From contig CASDLT010000038.1 in assembly GCA_949281375.1 (NCBI GenBank), positions 1 to 64,000 of the forward strand: 64,000 bases of DNA. The letters run 5' to 3'. This document shows positions 18,754 to 27,464 of the stretch, piece by piece. The position numbers and the translations under genes were made by a program. Origin of the DNA: an uncultured Nitrosomonas sp. Lineage in GTDB: Bacteria > Pseudomonadota > Gammaproteobacteria > Burkholderiales > Nitrosomonadaceae. Every line of letters starts with the position of its first letter. Position 1 is the first letter of the stretch. A model generated the notes under the pieces. The model had not been told where the DNA came from. It did not search any database and worked only from the letters and a program-made list of their open reading frames with translations.

Positions 18754-19587
18754 TTACCAGTAATGTTGGTGATGCCTGTGGTCAACCGGGAAAATCGGTT
18801 TAGAATAAACAGTATTCACAAACCCGATGACCTTGCCTTGATAGCGAGTTTGACCTCGAATGGATAAGTGCCCACCAATTTCAGAAATTCTCAATCTTCC
18901 ACCAAGTGAATGAGTAATAACCGGCAATGAAATTCCGAATACCTGAGTTGCCACAAAAGCACTCGCAGCACTGCCCGTGCCGCAGCTCAGCGTGACATCT
19001 TCGACACCGACTTCAAATGTTCGTACCGCAATTCCTTCCTGATCACGCCAAATAAAATTGACATTAACACCTTCCGGATGCCCCACCCACGCACATAACG
19101 ATCTATCTTCGCGTAGGGATTTGCCCATTATTCGTGCATGTTCCAGAGTAATCTCGGAGCCAGTGACTACGATATGAGGAACCCCAGTAAATACAAAATA
19201 CATATGATCGCTGATCTGCCGGTAATCACGCACCACACCTAAATCCACCTCCGTAAGGTCATTGATGACGCTGACTTCTTTGCGGCCATCGCCTGTAACG
19301 ATCGAAAAGTTGTCATACGCTACGTAAGTATCGCGAAAATAACGGGTGGCACAGCGCAATCCGTTGCCACACATGGTCTCTTCAGTACCATCACAATCGA
19401 AGATTTTCATTGATGGCATTTTCTCTGATTGATCGACGTCCACATAAAGAATGCCATCCGTATCATGTTGGTTCGCTAGAGCCTTTGCAATCGCTGAGCG
19501 ATCGAAGCCTGCCAGTGGCGTATTCATTTCATCCACTACTAGAAAAGAATTACCACATCCATCCATTTTTGTCGCTTTAATTCTCAT
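18754..19587 (-). CDS. DapF-fold amino-acid epimerase, probably not a true DAP epimerase
   Basis: With the ATG at 19587 (277 residues) the start MRIKATKMDGCGNSF aligns with the usual DapF start and has an AAAAGAGA ribosome site; an earlier ATG at 19638 would add 17 residues. Both catalytic cysteines of the cofactor-independent two-base mechanism are present: MCGNGLRC (Cys73) and SCGTGSAAS (Cys202). Several residues that hold the distal end of diaminopimelate in known DapF enzymes (recalled H. influenzae numbering) are changed: Asn64 to Asp, Gln44 to Gly, Asn157 to Val (FTGVPHIV), and Arg209 to Val (FEVG instead of YERG). This suggests racemisation of another amino acid. DapF-fold histidine racemases such as CntK of the staphylopine pathway are a precedent. 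It lies directly after the GNAT and ATP-grasp genes. Confidence 0.75.
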   Translation of the reverse strand: MRIKATKMDGCGNSFLVVDEMNTPLAGFDRSAIAKALANQHDTDGILYVDVDQSEKMPSMKIFDCDGTEETMCGNGLRCATRYFRDTYVAYDNFSIVTGDGRKEVSVINDLTEVDLGVVRDYRQISDHMYFVFTGVPHIVVTGSEITLEHARIMGKSLREDRSLCAWVGHPEGVNVNFIWRDQEGIAVRTFEVGVEDVTLSCGTGSAASAFVATQVFGISLPVITHSLGGRLRISEIGGHLSIRGQTRYQGKVIGFVNTVYSKPIFPVDHRHHQHYW

Positions 19588-19640
19588 GATTGATAGGTCT
19601 CTTTTGAGTTCATTAAAGAAGCCAGCAAACGGCATCACAA

Positions 19641-20087
19641 CTACGGTCGGTATCCCATCCGTCGTGTGAGGTGAGCCTGAGCTACGCCTGGTATAAATTC
19701 ATCCTGTACAATGCCCGTCAATGCGAAACCATTCCTCAAGTAAAATCGTAAACTTTCATTGGCATCGGCATCGGTCACAACATTGAGTATTTTCCCTCCT
19801 TGCTGTTCCATCTCTGCAAAAATGCTATCCAACATGCGGGAGCCAAATCCTTTACCACGATGCTGAATATCAACCGCCAACGTCAGCAAGTGATAAGTAT
19901 CGACCGTTCGTTTGGCAACGGCATATCCGACGGGGCAACCATCTGCCATTGCACAAACACCGAAACTCTTGCCCTGCGAAATATCTTCAAATTCATCCTG
20001 AATCGCCGCTTGGTACATGGTTCCGATATCTTGCAGCGCAATATTCATCAGATCAGGATATAAATCTTTTGAGATCGGCACGATCAT
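19641..20087 (-). CDS. GNAT-family N-acetyltransferase
   Basis: The 148-residue protein has the GNAT acetyl-CoA motif (LAVDIQHRGKGFGSRML, i.e. R/Q-x-x-G-x-G/A) and the late motif ESLRFYLRNGF. It should transfer an acetyl or related acyl group to an amine in the cytoplasm. Its ATG overlaps the TGA of the upstream ATP-grasp gene (ATGA), so translation is probably coupled, and the epimerase start follows 53 bp after its stop. The substrate is unknown; context points to an amino acid or dipeptide made by the neighbours. Confidence 0.8.
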   Translation of the reverse strand: MIVPISKDLYPDLMNIALQDIGTMYQAAIQDEFEDISQGKSFGVCAMADGCPVGYAVAKRTVDTYHLLTLAVDIQHRGKGFGSRMLDSIFAEMEQQGGKILNVVTDADANESLRFYLRNGFALTGIVQDEFIPGVAQAHLTRRMGYRP

Positions 20088-21178
20088 GATATCTGGGGTC
20101 CCAGTAGAGTATAGATACGATTACGATAAGTTAACGTACCCGCGTTGAGTGCTTTAGTTACGGCTTTATCGGTAATAGCTGTGAGCAATTCGGTTTTTTC
20201 GGCATAACGATCTAAATATCGACGGGAGAGGCGTTCCACAGCCGCCTGAACAATCAACGCGATCATATCGTTGTGCGCAATCTCGGCGTAACGGCACATG
20301 GTCGTCAAATCGGCTTCAGTTGGATGAAGTCCTGGTATTACATTAGCTTCAAGAAAATAAAGCTGACCATCGCGTTCCCGGAAATCCATGCGGTTGTAAT
20401 CGCGCACCTCCAAAGACTCGTGCGCCGCTATCGCAATTTTTGCGTAATCTTTCGCTTTCTCAGTCCAGGCAAGATGCGAGATATATGGGTTTTCTATATC
20501 CTTGACATGAGGATCACGAACATGAGGCTGTCCCGGAATTTTAGCAAAGTCAATCTCCAGTACAGGCAGAACATATTGTCCAATCAATCCTATCGTATAT
20601 TCTTTTCCCGGCAGAAACTCTTCAACCAGCGCAGCCTCGTTGAACTGTGCATCCACCAAGCTTACGGCGCGTTCGAGCTCGGCAAGGTCATGCACCTTGC
20701 TTTTTTGACTGATGCCAATGCTGGTTCCTTCGCTGTAGGGTTTGACCATTAACGGAAATGATAAGTCACTCAGTTGGTCTCCAGGATTCATGAGTTGAAA
20801 TCGAGCAGTCGGCACATCATGGTAGGCTACGATCCGTTTTGCCGTTGCTTTATCCATTTTGTTGATGAATGTCTTGGGACTGCTGCCAGTGTAGGGAATA
20901 TGGAGATGCTCGCAGAAGAAAGGAACGATCGCCTCACGTAATTCCTTTTCATCCAATCCTTCGGTGTTATTGAAAACCAAGTCGATGTGGTGTTTGCGCT
21001 TGTCGAGCTGATAATAGATATCGGGTCCGACATCGATCAACTCCACGTTGGCGCCAATACGTTCTAAAGCTACCGTTACGGCGTGGATCGTATCAGGGCC
21101 TTCAAATTCGCCATAACGCTCATCTTCCATCCACGGTTGCCTGACATTGCAGGTGTAAGCAATATTGAGCTTTTTCAT
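20084..21178 (-). CDS. ATP-grasp ligase related to D-alanine--D-alanine ligase
   Basis: The 364-residue protein has the Ddl-like ATP-grasp core: FPLMVKPYSEGTSIGIS, VEEFLPGKEYTIGLIG, YNRMDFRERDGQLYFLEAN and VIPGLHPTEADL. The Glu/Asn pair in LEAN and the PG turn match metal- and phosphate-binding residues of Ddl. The N-terminal Ddl signature (HGxxGEDG) is missing, replaced by VFNNTEGLDEKELREA, and the substrate loop after PG differs (HPTEADL). It is therefore likely to join carboxylate and amine substrates other than two D-alanines. It is the first gene of a four-gene operon. No obvious AGGAGG precedes the ATG. A cell-wall Ddl would normally sit in the mur/fts cluster, which is absent here. Confidence 0.8.
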   Translation of the reverse strand: MKKLNIAYTCNVRQPWMEDERYGEFEGPDTIHAVTVALERIGANVELIDVGPDIYYQLDKRKHHIDLVFNNTEGLDEKELREAIVPFFCEHLHIPYTGSSPKTFINKMDKATAKRIVAYHDVPTARFQLMNPGDQLSDLSFPLMVKPYSEGTSIGISQKSKVHDLAELERAVSLVDAQFNEAALVEEFLPGKEYTIGLIGQYVLPVLEIDFAKIPGQPHVRDPHVKDIENPYISHLAWTEKAKDYAKIAIAAHESLEVRDYNRMDFRERDGQLYFLEANVIPGLHPTEADLTTMCRYAEIAHNDMIALIVQAAVERLSRRYLDRYAEKTELLTAITDKAVTKALNAGTLTYRNRIYTLLGPQIS

Positions 21179-21559
21179 TAAGGGAGGGTGATCAGCTGAA
21201 TATTGCTTACGAAAATCAAGATCAGGAATTCAGTACTCATATAAAACTGCAAGCCTATCAATACCAGAAGCTGCAATAACGACGCGTCACTTGATTCGTT
21301 GACAGACTCGGCTCAGAAAATTAGTAATTACTTGAATTAACGTTAAACTGTTCCATCCGGATTTACTATATCTCAGCTTCAGATTCACCCATTCAAAACT
21401 TTTTTTAATAAAAATCTTCCATTCTTCATTCATATCAGCAAGCTTGATGGCAGGCAATTTCCAGGATCGCCCTGTCGTACGATGCGTCGTCAAGAAACCA
21501 GAATGTATTGTATGATCAGTTCGTGATCACAAGAAAATAACTCAGGAGTCGACATTATT
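21179..21559. other. Divergent promoter region between the ligase operon and the PEP-CTERM gene
   Basis: This 381-bp gap has no convincing gene. It must hold the promoters for both flanking units. The only clear structure is a pair of TGATCA palindromes at 21513-21529, just upstream of the ribosome site (CAGGAG) of the rightward gene. Confidence 0.6.
21513..21529. promoter_or_regulatory. Paired TGATCA palindromes, candidate operator
   Basis: TGATCA at 21513-21518 and at 21524-21529 are one helical turn apart (11 bp) and together form a near-palindrome about 30 bp before the ATG of the PEP-CTERM gene. No regulator is assigned. Confidence 0.4.
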
Positions 21560-22699
21560 ATGAATAAACGAATAACAATGACATTCGTATTAGGACTCAT
21601 GCTAGGCAGTGCACTCTCTCTGCATGCAGCACCCAAATACACATTTACCGATCTCTCATCCAATAGCTCTTTTGCGATAGCCAACGCCATCAATAATCAA
21701 GGACAAATTGCAGGTTATCAATCTATTCAAGTTCCGCTCCCCAGCATCCCGGGATCGACCGTTTCGACCTTCACCGCAACCCTATGGAATGGCTTTACAG
21801 GAAAGGGAACGTTGTTAGCACCTCCCGCTTTCGATGTCAGCTCGGTTGCCAATGATTTAAATGATTCCGGGCAGGTTGTCGGATTCACTTCTGATTTATC
21901 CGGAAAAACTAACGCAGTACGCTGGGAAAATGGATCTACCACTCTGATCCCGTCGATAAATGCTTTTTACGGCAATCCGCTGAGTCTTAATGAAACTGGA
22001 GAAATCGCCGGCATCATCGGACCGGATGATAGCTCGCGTTTTTTTGCTTATTGGGATAGAAATCTCACCCCGACGCTTCAAGGTCACAGTGGCGGAGATT
22101 ATGCCATCAACGATTCCGGACACATCGCCGGAAGTTTTGAATTCAGTCCGGGTAATTTCCAGGCCGGCATATCGTCGAATGGCACCTTAACCGCAATCGG
22201 CACATTGGGTGCTTCGTCCGATACGCCACTGGATATCAACAACCAAGGCATGGTAGTAGGAAACGGCGTCACCTTGGCCAACAATATTCGTGCATTTTTA
22301 TATGATGGCGAAACACTGAGCGCATTACGAATGATCCCAGGCATTGGTGGACAAACATTTGCCAATGCCATCAATGAATTGGGTCAAGTGGTGGGTTCTT
22401 CAGTTGCAGCGGGTGGTGCATTTGAGCACGCAACCTTATGGAATGGCTATCAAGTATTTGATCTAAATAATTTTCTTGATGAAAACAGCAAGAGTGCCGG
22501 TTGGGTACTGACGGAAGCATTGGATATCAACGATCACGGATGGGTCGTCGGGGAAGCAGAAAATTCCATCACCGGAGAAAAACATGCCTTTCTGTTTTCT
22601 TCTGACAATCCGATTCCTCCTGTTCCGGAACCGCAACTCTACTTCATGTGGCTGGCAGGCCTGGTTTTAGTGGGATTGATGTTACGCAACAAGGTCTAA
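21560..22699 (+). CDS. Exported HAF-repeat protein with PEP-CTERM sorting signal
   Basis: The 379-residue protein has a signal peptide (about 1-23, SLHAAP). At least seven repeats of the extracellular HAF type follow: INNQGQIAGY, LNDSGQVVGF, LNETGEIAGI, INDSGHIAGS, INNQGMVVGN, INELGQVVGS and INDHGWVVGE. The end is a classic PEP-CTERM tail: VPEP at about 355-358, a hydrophobic helix and a short basic RNKV. PEP-CTERM proteins are processed by an exosortase in bacteria that make exopolysaccharide, so the product is probably a surface or matrix protein. Exosortase genes are not in the window. The ribosome site CAGGAG is well placed before the ATG. Confidence 0.9.
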   Translation: MNKRITMTFVLGLMLGSALSLHAAPKYTFTDLSSNSSFAIANAINNQGQIAGYQSIQVPLPSIPGSTVSTFTATLWNGFTGKGTLLAPPAFDVSSVANDLNDSGQVVGFTSDLSGKTNAVRWENGSTTLIPSINAFYGNPLSLNETGEIAGIIGPDDSSRFFAYWDRNLTPTLQGHSGGDYAINDSGHIAGSFEFSPGNFQAGISSNGTLTAIGTLGASSDTPLDINNQGMVVGNGVTLANNIRAFLYDGETLSALRMIPGIGGQTFANAINELGQVVGSSVAAGGAFEHATLWNGYQVFDLNNFLDENSKSAGWVLTEALDINDHGWVVGEAENSITGEKHAFLFSSDNPIPPVPEPQLYFMWLAGLVLVGLMLRNKV

Positions 22700-23027
22700 T
22701 TCCCGCATGCCTGGCGCGTTCGATACCCGATGCCTGATTGTCATTGAAACACTAAAACAAATTGAAAATGGATTGTTCCTGGCCGGACGTGCCTTAGGTA
22801 GAAAACCCATCCACGTTCACAGGCTCATTTACTCCGTTTACGCTGCGCTTTGACCTGATTTCATCTTATTCGGCCAAAGCCGTTCGCTATTTCAATGGGG
22901 TGCTGTTCGAGCCAGTTTACGTCATTGAATAATGCGTACTTATAAACAATCTACCAGCAAGCATTCAACGGAGAATCCACGCCAACTCATCCAGTCTGAA
23001 TGCAAGTCATTGCTCATAATGCCGATC
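22700..23027. other. Convergent spacer, possible coding remnant
   Basis: This 328-bp gap lies between convergent genes. A stop-free stretch on the plus strand at about 22799-22933 (reading VENPSTFTGSFTPFTLRF and on, ending in TAA) has no good start and no recognised family. It may be a gene remnant or chance. No clear terminator was found. Confidence 0.4.
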
Positions 23028-24626
23028 CTAGGCCAATCTGCGCTGTTTCGTCTGCACCAGATCCACAACGGCATCATCAACTTTAGATCTGAAATCATGC
23101 TGAATTGAAGAAGAAGCAGAAGAAAATTCAGAGACAATGCCGATGACGCTGCGTATCGACGAGGCAATTTCATGCATGGTTTCTCCGGCATCGTTAACCA
23201 GCTTGTTGCCTGTAGCAATTTTGATCTCAGAGTCATTCACCAGTTGTTTGATCTCACTAGCTGCTGCAGCAACCCGCTGCGACAAAGTGCGAACCTCACC
23301 TGCAACCACCGCAAAACCACGTCCTTCACTGCCGGCCCGTGCTGCTTCGACCGCAGCATTGAGTGCCAGTATATTGGTTTGAAACGTTATTTCATCGATG
23401 ATGACAGTAATCTCAGAAATTTTGTTGGATGATTGCTTGATTGAATCCATCGTCGTCATGACCTGCCCTACGACCTCTACTCCTTTATCAGTTACAGGCG
23501 TCATGCCATTCGCTACATGCAAAATATCATTAAGATTATTATCGATAGAAATGGAAAGTTGATTGAAGGATTCTGCCAATGACCGGCTAAATCCTTGTTT
23601 GTTCTCAATATCCATCTTGAGATTGCACCCGTTCTTGTTGCTGGCTGCTGCATCAACGATCTGATGAATTTCTCCGACAATCCTGGTTAATGAATCAACA
23701 GTATTGTTCACGTCATTCTTGGTTTTTCCAAAAACACCAGGATAGTCTTCGGTAATTTTCTGAGTCAAATCTCCTGCAGCGAGGGCATTAGTGACACGCA
23801 TCACATCATTCAGACCCACTTCTGTGGTTTGGGATAATTGATTGAGTAAGCCGCAGATTTTGTTACCAAAACCACTTTTATTGGATAAGTCGATTTTTTT
23901 GCTGAAGTCGCCTTGCACGGCTGCATCGACGATGACTTCAATCTCAGTCACCAATCTAGACAAGCTGTCTTGCATCGCTATCATGGATGTCAGCATGCCT
24001 TCCGATCCAGTTTCTTTTCCTCTGGCTACATTCGAACTCAGATCACCTTGGGTAATCCTTTCCGCCAGAAACGCTACTTTTGCTGCTTCAATTCCTTCAG
24101 TACGCAATTGCAACGCCAGATAAATCAGAATTACCGATTCGAAAACGACATAAGCGGCATGTAACAATACAATGCCAAAATCTTCACCATGATGGAAAAT
24201 CCAAACATCGAACTGGCCTGCTTGCAGAAAATTACATACCACATGTTGAACAGCAATGAGTAATGCACCAAAGATGATCGGCCGCCAATCTCGATAAGCC
24301 AATAAGAAGGCCAACACCGCAAATAGGCCAAAATGCATTTCTATCATGCCATGACTCGCCTGAATTTGAATTGCAATAAGGGTAATCAATGTGCTTGCCA
24401 TGGTTAATCTCGAAATCAATGTGCCTCTCATCAAACGCCAGATCACTGTAGAGACGATCAGCGTAGGGATGCCAATCGCGAGACTCAACACTAATTGATC
24501 GAACACTAGCCCGACGGCGATTGTGACCAAAAATAAAAGAGCCGCTGTAGCCATCATCGCTCCATCAATCCGGGCGCGCATCGGTTTTAGTAATTCTTCA
24601 TGATCGTCTAGCATGTGCATTTCCAT
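23028..24626 (-). CDS. Membrane chemoreceptor-like protein with shortened signalling domain
   Basis: The N-terminal 180 residues contain about five or six membrane helices rather than a periplasmic ligand domain. They are followed by tandem HAMP-like segments (GDLTQKITEDYPGVF, GDFSKKIDLSNKSGFG) and the methyl-accepting hairpin tip ([35 protein letters not shown]). The protein ends about 120 residues after the tip, some 45 residues earlier than the receptor at 49-51 kb, so the second methylation helix is largely missing. The tail FRSKVDDAVVDLVQTKQ looks like a shifted remnant of the usual sequence. The start is uncertain: ATGs at 24626, 24620 and 24614 follow a GGAGCGGAG ribosome site, and an in-frame upstream ATG at 24695 also exists. 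The gene may be decaying. Confidence 0.75.
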   Translation of the reverse strand: MEMHMLDDHEELLKPMRARIDGAMMATAALLFLVTIAVGLVFDQLVLSLAIGIPTLIVSTVIWRLMRGTLISRLTMASTLITLIAIQIQASHGMIEMHFGLFAVLAFLLAYRDWRPIIFGALLIAVQHVVCNFLQAGQFDVWIFHHGEDFGIVLLHAAYVVFESVILIYLALQLRTEGIEAAKVAFLAERITQGDLSSNVARGKETGSEGMLTSMIAMQDSLSRLVTEIEVIVDAAVQGDFSKKIDLSNKSGFGNKICGLLNQLSQTTEVGLNDVMRVTNALAAGDLTQKITEDYPGVFGKTKNDVNNTVDSLTRIVGEIHQIVDAAASNKNGCNLKMDIENKQGFSRSLAESFNQLSISIDNNLNDILHVANGMTPVTDKGVEVVGQVMTTMDSIKQSSNKISEITVIIDEITFQTNILALNAAVEAARAGSEGRGFAVVAGEVRTLSQRVAAAASEIKQLVNDSEIKIATGNKLVNDAGETMHEIASSIRSVIGIVSEFSSASSSIQHDFRSKVDDAVVDLVQTKQRRLA

Positions 24627-24965
24627 TGCTCCGCTCCGCAGAAAAATTCGAACAAAAAACCATTTCATTGATACCCATGAGCTCTGGAAGCTCATACAGA
24701 AGCTTTAGCTTGACAGCATTAGGGCATCCCTTGTGTCGCAGGGGTGATTTCAAGTGTAGGAAGAACGGTAATCGCCAATATAAATTTAGAGATATTTTTG
24801 AAGAAATAGCGATTAGCTGGAAATTACATTAAAACTTATTAAATCATATAATGTTACGCGATAAAAACGAACCTTCCAGAAGTGATGCCAGCTCAATACG
24901 TCATCGTAATAGCAGTAAAGAGAGCATAAGTTTTTTCCTACACATCTTAACGGTCAAGCCCTGAC
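24627..24965. other. Spacer upstream of the chemoreceptor gene
   Basis: This 339-bp region separates the receptor gene from ctaA, both leftward. It should hold the receptor promoter and the end of the ctaA transcript. I see no clear sigma-28 type promoter, terminator or gene. Confidence 0.4.
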
Positions 24966-25985
24966 TTATCGCAATCGATGACTCACCCATAACGATGCGG
25001 CGAATAACAGCAACGCTCCTCCCTGATGAGAAGCAGCCAATGGCACCGGTACAACATGCAATAAGGTAGCAATTCCAAGACTGATCTGGACAGTCAGCAT
25101 CAGCAATAGCGAATAACAAGCAATCCGAGTCGTGCCTGACAATTCAGCCCGGCGGGATTTGAACCAGAACAATGGCACCAGAAAGGCCAGTGTCCATGCA
25201 ATCAAACGATGATCGAATTGCACGGTCGTGATGTTATCGAAAAAATTGCGATACCAAGGCTCGAGCACAAACAAATCGGGCGGAATGAGGTATCCGTTCA
25301 TCAGGGGAAATGTATTGTAAGCCAGGCCGGCACGTATCCCGGCGACGAAACCACCCGACAGCACCATGACAAAGATGAGTGTCGAGAGACTAAAGGAAAA
25401 TCGCCGCAAATTTTTTGTATTTTCAGTTGCATGGGATTTTTCGCGTTCAGGAGATAGCAATCCGAGCGCCACCCAGAACATCGCGGCAAAAATGATGAAA
25501 GCCAAACCCAAATGCGCTGTGAGCCGATATTGACTGACGTGAGGGTCATTGACCAGTCCGCTCATAACCATATACCACCCCATGAACCCTTGTAATCCGC
25601 CGAGGATGAATATGCCTGCCAGTTTCCATCCCAAGGTTCGATTGATCTGTTTCTTCAGTAGAAAATAAACAAAAGGCACAAAAAATGCCAACCCGATCAA
25701 GCGTCCCAAAACGCGATGAATATATTCCCACCAGAATATAGTTTTGAATTCATCGACGCTCATCCCTTTATTGACTTGCTGATACTGTGGCGTTGCGCGA
25801 TATTTTTCGAGCAGAATATCCCAGTCAGCCTGAGTAATTGGCGGCATCGTGCCGACAATCGGCTGCCATTCGACAATTGAAAGCCCGGAATCAGTCAATC
25901 GTGTAACGCCGCCAACGACCACCATGGCAAATACCATGGCGCAACAAATTAACAACCAAATAGCAATAGGTTTTTGCATAATCAT
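24966..25985 (-). CDS. ctaA: Heme A synthase (CtaA/COX15 family)
   Basis: The 339-residue integral membrane protein has the COX15/CtaA signature near the start ([20 protein letters not shown]), then [15 protein letters not shown] with a conserved His, [30 protein letters not shown] and a last helix with [19 protein letters not shown]. The repeated His residues in helices are the heme ligands expected of the family. It oxidises the methyl group of heme O to make heme A for cytochrome oxidase. The alternative ATG is two codons in. Cytochrome oxidase structural genes are not adjacent. Confidence 0.92.
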   Translation of the reverse strand: MIMQKPIAIWLLICCAMVFAMVVVGGVTRLTDSGLSIVEWQPIVGTMPPITQADWDILLEKYRATPQYQQVNKGMSVDEFKTIFWWEYIHRVLGRLIGLAFFVPFVYFLLKKQINRTLGWKLAGIFILGGLQGFMGWYMVMSGLVNDPHVSQYRLTAHLGLAFIIFAAMFWVALGLLSPEREKSHATENTKNLRRFSFSLSTLIFVMVLSGGFVAGIRAGLAYNTFPLMNGYLIPPDLFVLEPWYRNFFDNITTVQFDHRLIAWTLAFLVPLFWFKSRRAELSGTTRIACYSLLLMLTVQISLGIATLLHVVPVPLAASHQGGALLLFAASLWVSHRLR

Positions 25986-26027
25986 TTACTGTAAATAAGT
26001 GTTGAATACCACGGCCTGCCTAGAAGA

Positions 26028-26471
26028 TCATTTGGAGCGCAGGAGCCGCTGCTTGGTGCGTTCCCATTCTTTCGATTTTTCGGATTCCCGCTTGTCATGT
26101 TGTTTCTTTCCTTTGGCCAAGCCGATTTCCAGCTTGATTCTGCCTGATTTATAGTGCATATCCAGCGGCATCAGAGTGTATCCGGCGCGCTCAACCTTAC
26201 CGATGAGCCGCCTGATCTGCTCAGCCTGCAACAATAGCTTGCGCGTCCGGACTGAATCGGGATTGATGTGCGTCGAAGCAGTATTGAGCGGACTGATGTG
26301 CGATCCGATCAAAAATAACTCGCCATTACGAATGATGACATACGCTTCCTTTAGCTGAACTCGGCCTTCACGAATCGCTTTGACTTCCCATCCTTCCAGC
26401 ACGATTCCCGCCTCATATTTTTCCTCGATAAAATAATCGTGAAAGGCTTTTTTATTTTGTACTATACTCAT
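26028..26471 (-). CDS. smpB: SsrA-binding protein SmpB
   Basis: The 147-residue protein has the SmpB core: [52 protein letters not shown], then the basic tail [18 protein letters not shown]. It binds tmRNA and brings it to stalled ribosomes. The tmRNA gene itself is not in the window. It is divergent from ratA, the same arrangement as smpB-ratA-ratB in E. coli. Confidence 0.96.
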   Translation of the reverse strand: MSIVQNKKAFHDYFIEEKYEAGIVLEGWEVKAIREGRVQLKEAYVIIRNGELFLIGSHISPLNTASTHINPDSVRTRKLLLQAEQIRRLIGKVERAGYTLMPLDMHYKSGRIKLEIGLAKGKKQHDKRESEKSKEWERTKQRLLRSK

Positions 26472-26561
26472 ATAGGAACGAAAGCGGTGGGATTGACTAA
26501 ACGTGGATGCATTTTATCAGTTTTTCGATATTGCCTCATAAGTACGAGGTAATTTACAGTT

Positions 26562-27020
26562 ATGGCAGAAATAGAAAAATCAGTCTTGGTGGAATATTCA
26601 GCAGCACAGATGTTTGCATTGGTGGACAATGTCGAGGATTATCCAAAATTCCTTCCTTGGTGCGGTGGTACGTCAGTCGATCCGCAGGATGAAATAACGA
26701 CACACGCAACCGTCAAAATTGATTATCATCATATTCAGCACAGCTTCACCACGATCAACAAGCGTTTTTCACCCGACCTGATCGAGATGAGCCTGTTGAA
26801 CGGTCCATTTGAACATCTGGACGGTTATTGGCAATTCATCGCCTTATCCGACCATGCCTGCAAGATCAAATTCAGGCTTCATTACACCTTTTCCCATAAA
26901 ATTCTTGAGAAATTGGTAGGCCCGGTATTCCATATGATCGCTAACAGTTTCGTCGAATCGTTTATTGAGCGAGCCGAAACGATTTATGGCAAGCCGCAGG
27001 ACAGCGATGTTCCCAGTTGA
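26562..27020 (+). CDS. ratA: RatA/COQ10-family START-like protein
   Basis: The 152-residue protein fits the polyketide-cyclase/COQ10 family: VEYSAAQMFALVDNVEDYPK, FLPWCGG, then FEHLDGYWQF and CKIKFRLHYTFSHKILEKLVGPVF. Family members bind ubiquinone or other lipids; E. coli RatA was described as a ribosome-association toxin, but the lipid-binding role is better supported for the fold. The next gene, rnfH, overlaps it by 14 bp. The divergent smpB lies 90 bp away, which supports the assignment. Confidence 0.88.
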   Translation: MAEIEKSVLVEYSAAQMFALVDNVEDYPKFLPWCGGTSVDPQDEITTHATVKIDYHHIQHSFTTINKRFSPDLIEMSLLNGPFEHLDGYWQFIALSDHACKIKFRLHYTFSHKILEKLVGPVFHMIANSFVESFIERAETIYGKPQDSDVPS

Positions 27021-27297
27021 AGTCGTCTATGCATTACCGGACGTTCACATCCTTAAGAAAATTACGATAACACCTGGATGTACGATCCATGAAGCCATTC
27101 TCATCTCGCAAATTCTTGATCAGGTACCGGGAATTGATTTAGCAAACCAAAAAGTCGGTATATTTGGCAAGCTCTCGCCACTGGATACGCCGTTGCATCC
27201 GCACGACCGGATTGAAATTTATCGCCCGCTGATCATTGATCCCAAGGATGCCCGACGCCAGCGCGCAGCAATTAAATTGCGCCGCGGTCTGATCTGA
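27007..27297 (+). CDS. rnfH: RnfH-family ubiquitin-fold protein
   Basis: The 96-residue protein (ATG at 27007, chosen because it gives the family start MFPVEVVYALP) has the small beta-grasp RnfH pattern ending in VGIFGKLSPLDTPLHPHDRI and EIYRPLIIDPKDARRQRA. It is the second gene of the conserved ratA-rnfH pair (ratB in E. coli). Its molecular role is not established; the name derives from linkage to rnf genes in some bacteria. A longer frame from 26965 is possible but less likely. Confidence 0.88.
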   Translation: MFPVEVVYALPDVHILKKITITPGCTIHEAILISQILDQVPGIDLANQKVGIFGKLSPLDTPLHPHDRIEIYRPLIIDPKDARRQRAAIKLRRGLI

Positions 27298-27310
27298 ATC
27301 GCATCGCACG

Positions 27311-27332
27311 GTTGCTGTGCTATCACAGCAAT
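27311..27332 (+). terminator. Hairpin after rnfH
   Basis: TTGCTGTG (27312-27319) and CACAGCAA (27324-27331) form a perfect 8-bp stem with a CTAT loop 14 bp after the rnfH stop. No T-run follows, so termination is not certain. Confidence 0.5.
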
Positions 27333-27464
27333 AACCGAATGACCTAGACACACTCCGTTAATTTGTATTACATTATTAAGTACTTAGAATAACTCAGCAA
27401 ATTACTTTGCATTTACATTGACACTGAGACTTTAAAAAAATGGGAGAATCCCATTTACAGAGCA

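Noticed and set aside
20084..21178. Calling this gene ddl
   Set aside because: The N-terminal Ddl signature is absent, and the gene is linked to an epimerase and acetyltransferase rather than to mur/fts genes.
22799..22933. Stop-free plus-strand stretch after the PEP-CTERM gene
   Set aside because: No start codon in place and no recognised family; kept only as a note in the spacer entry.
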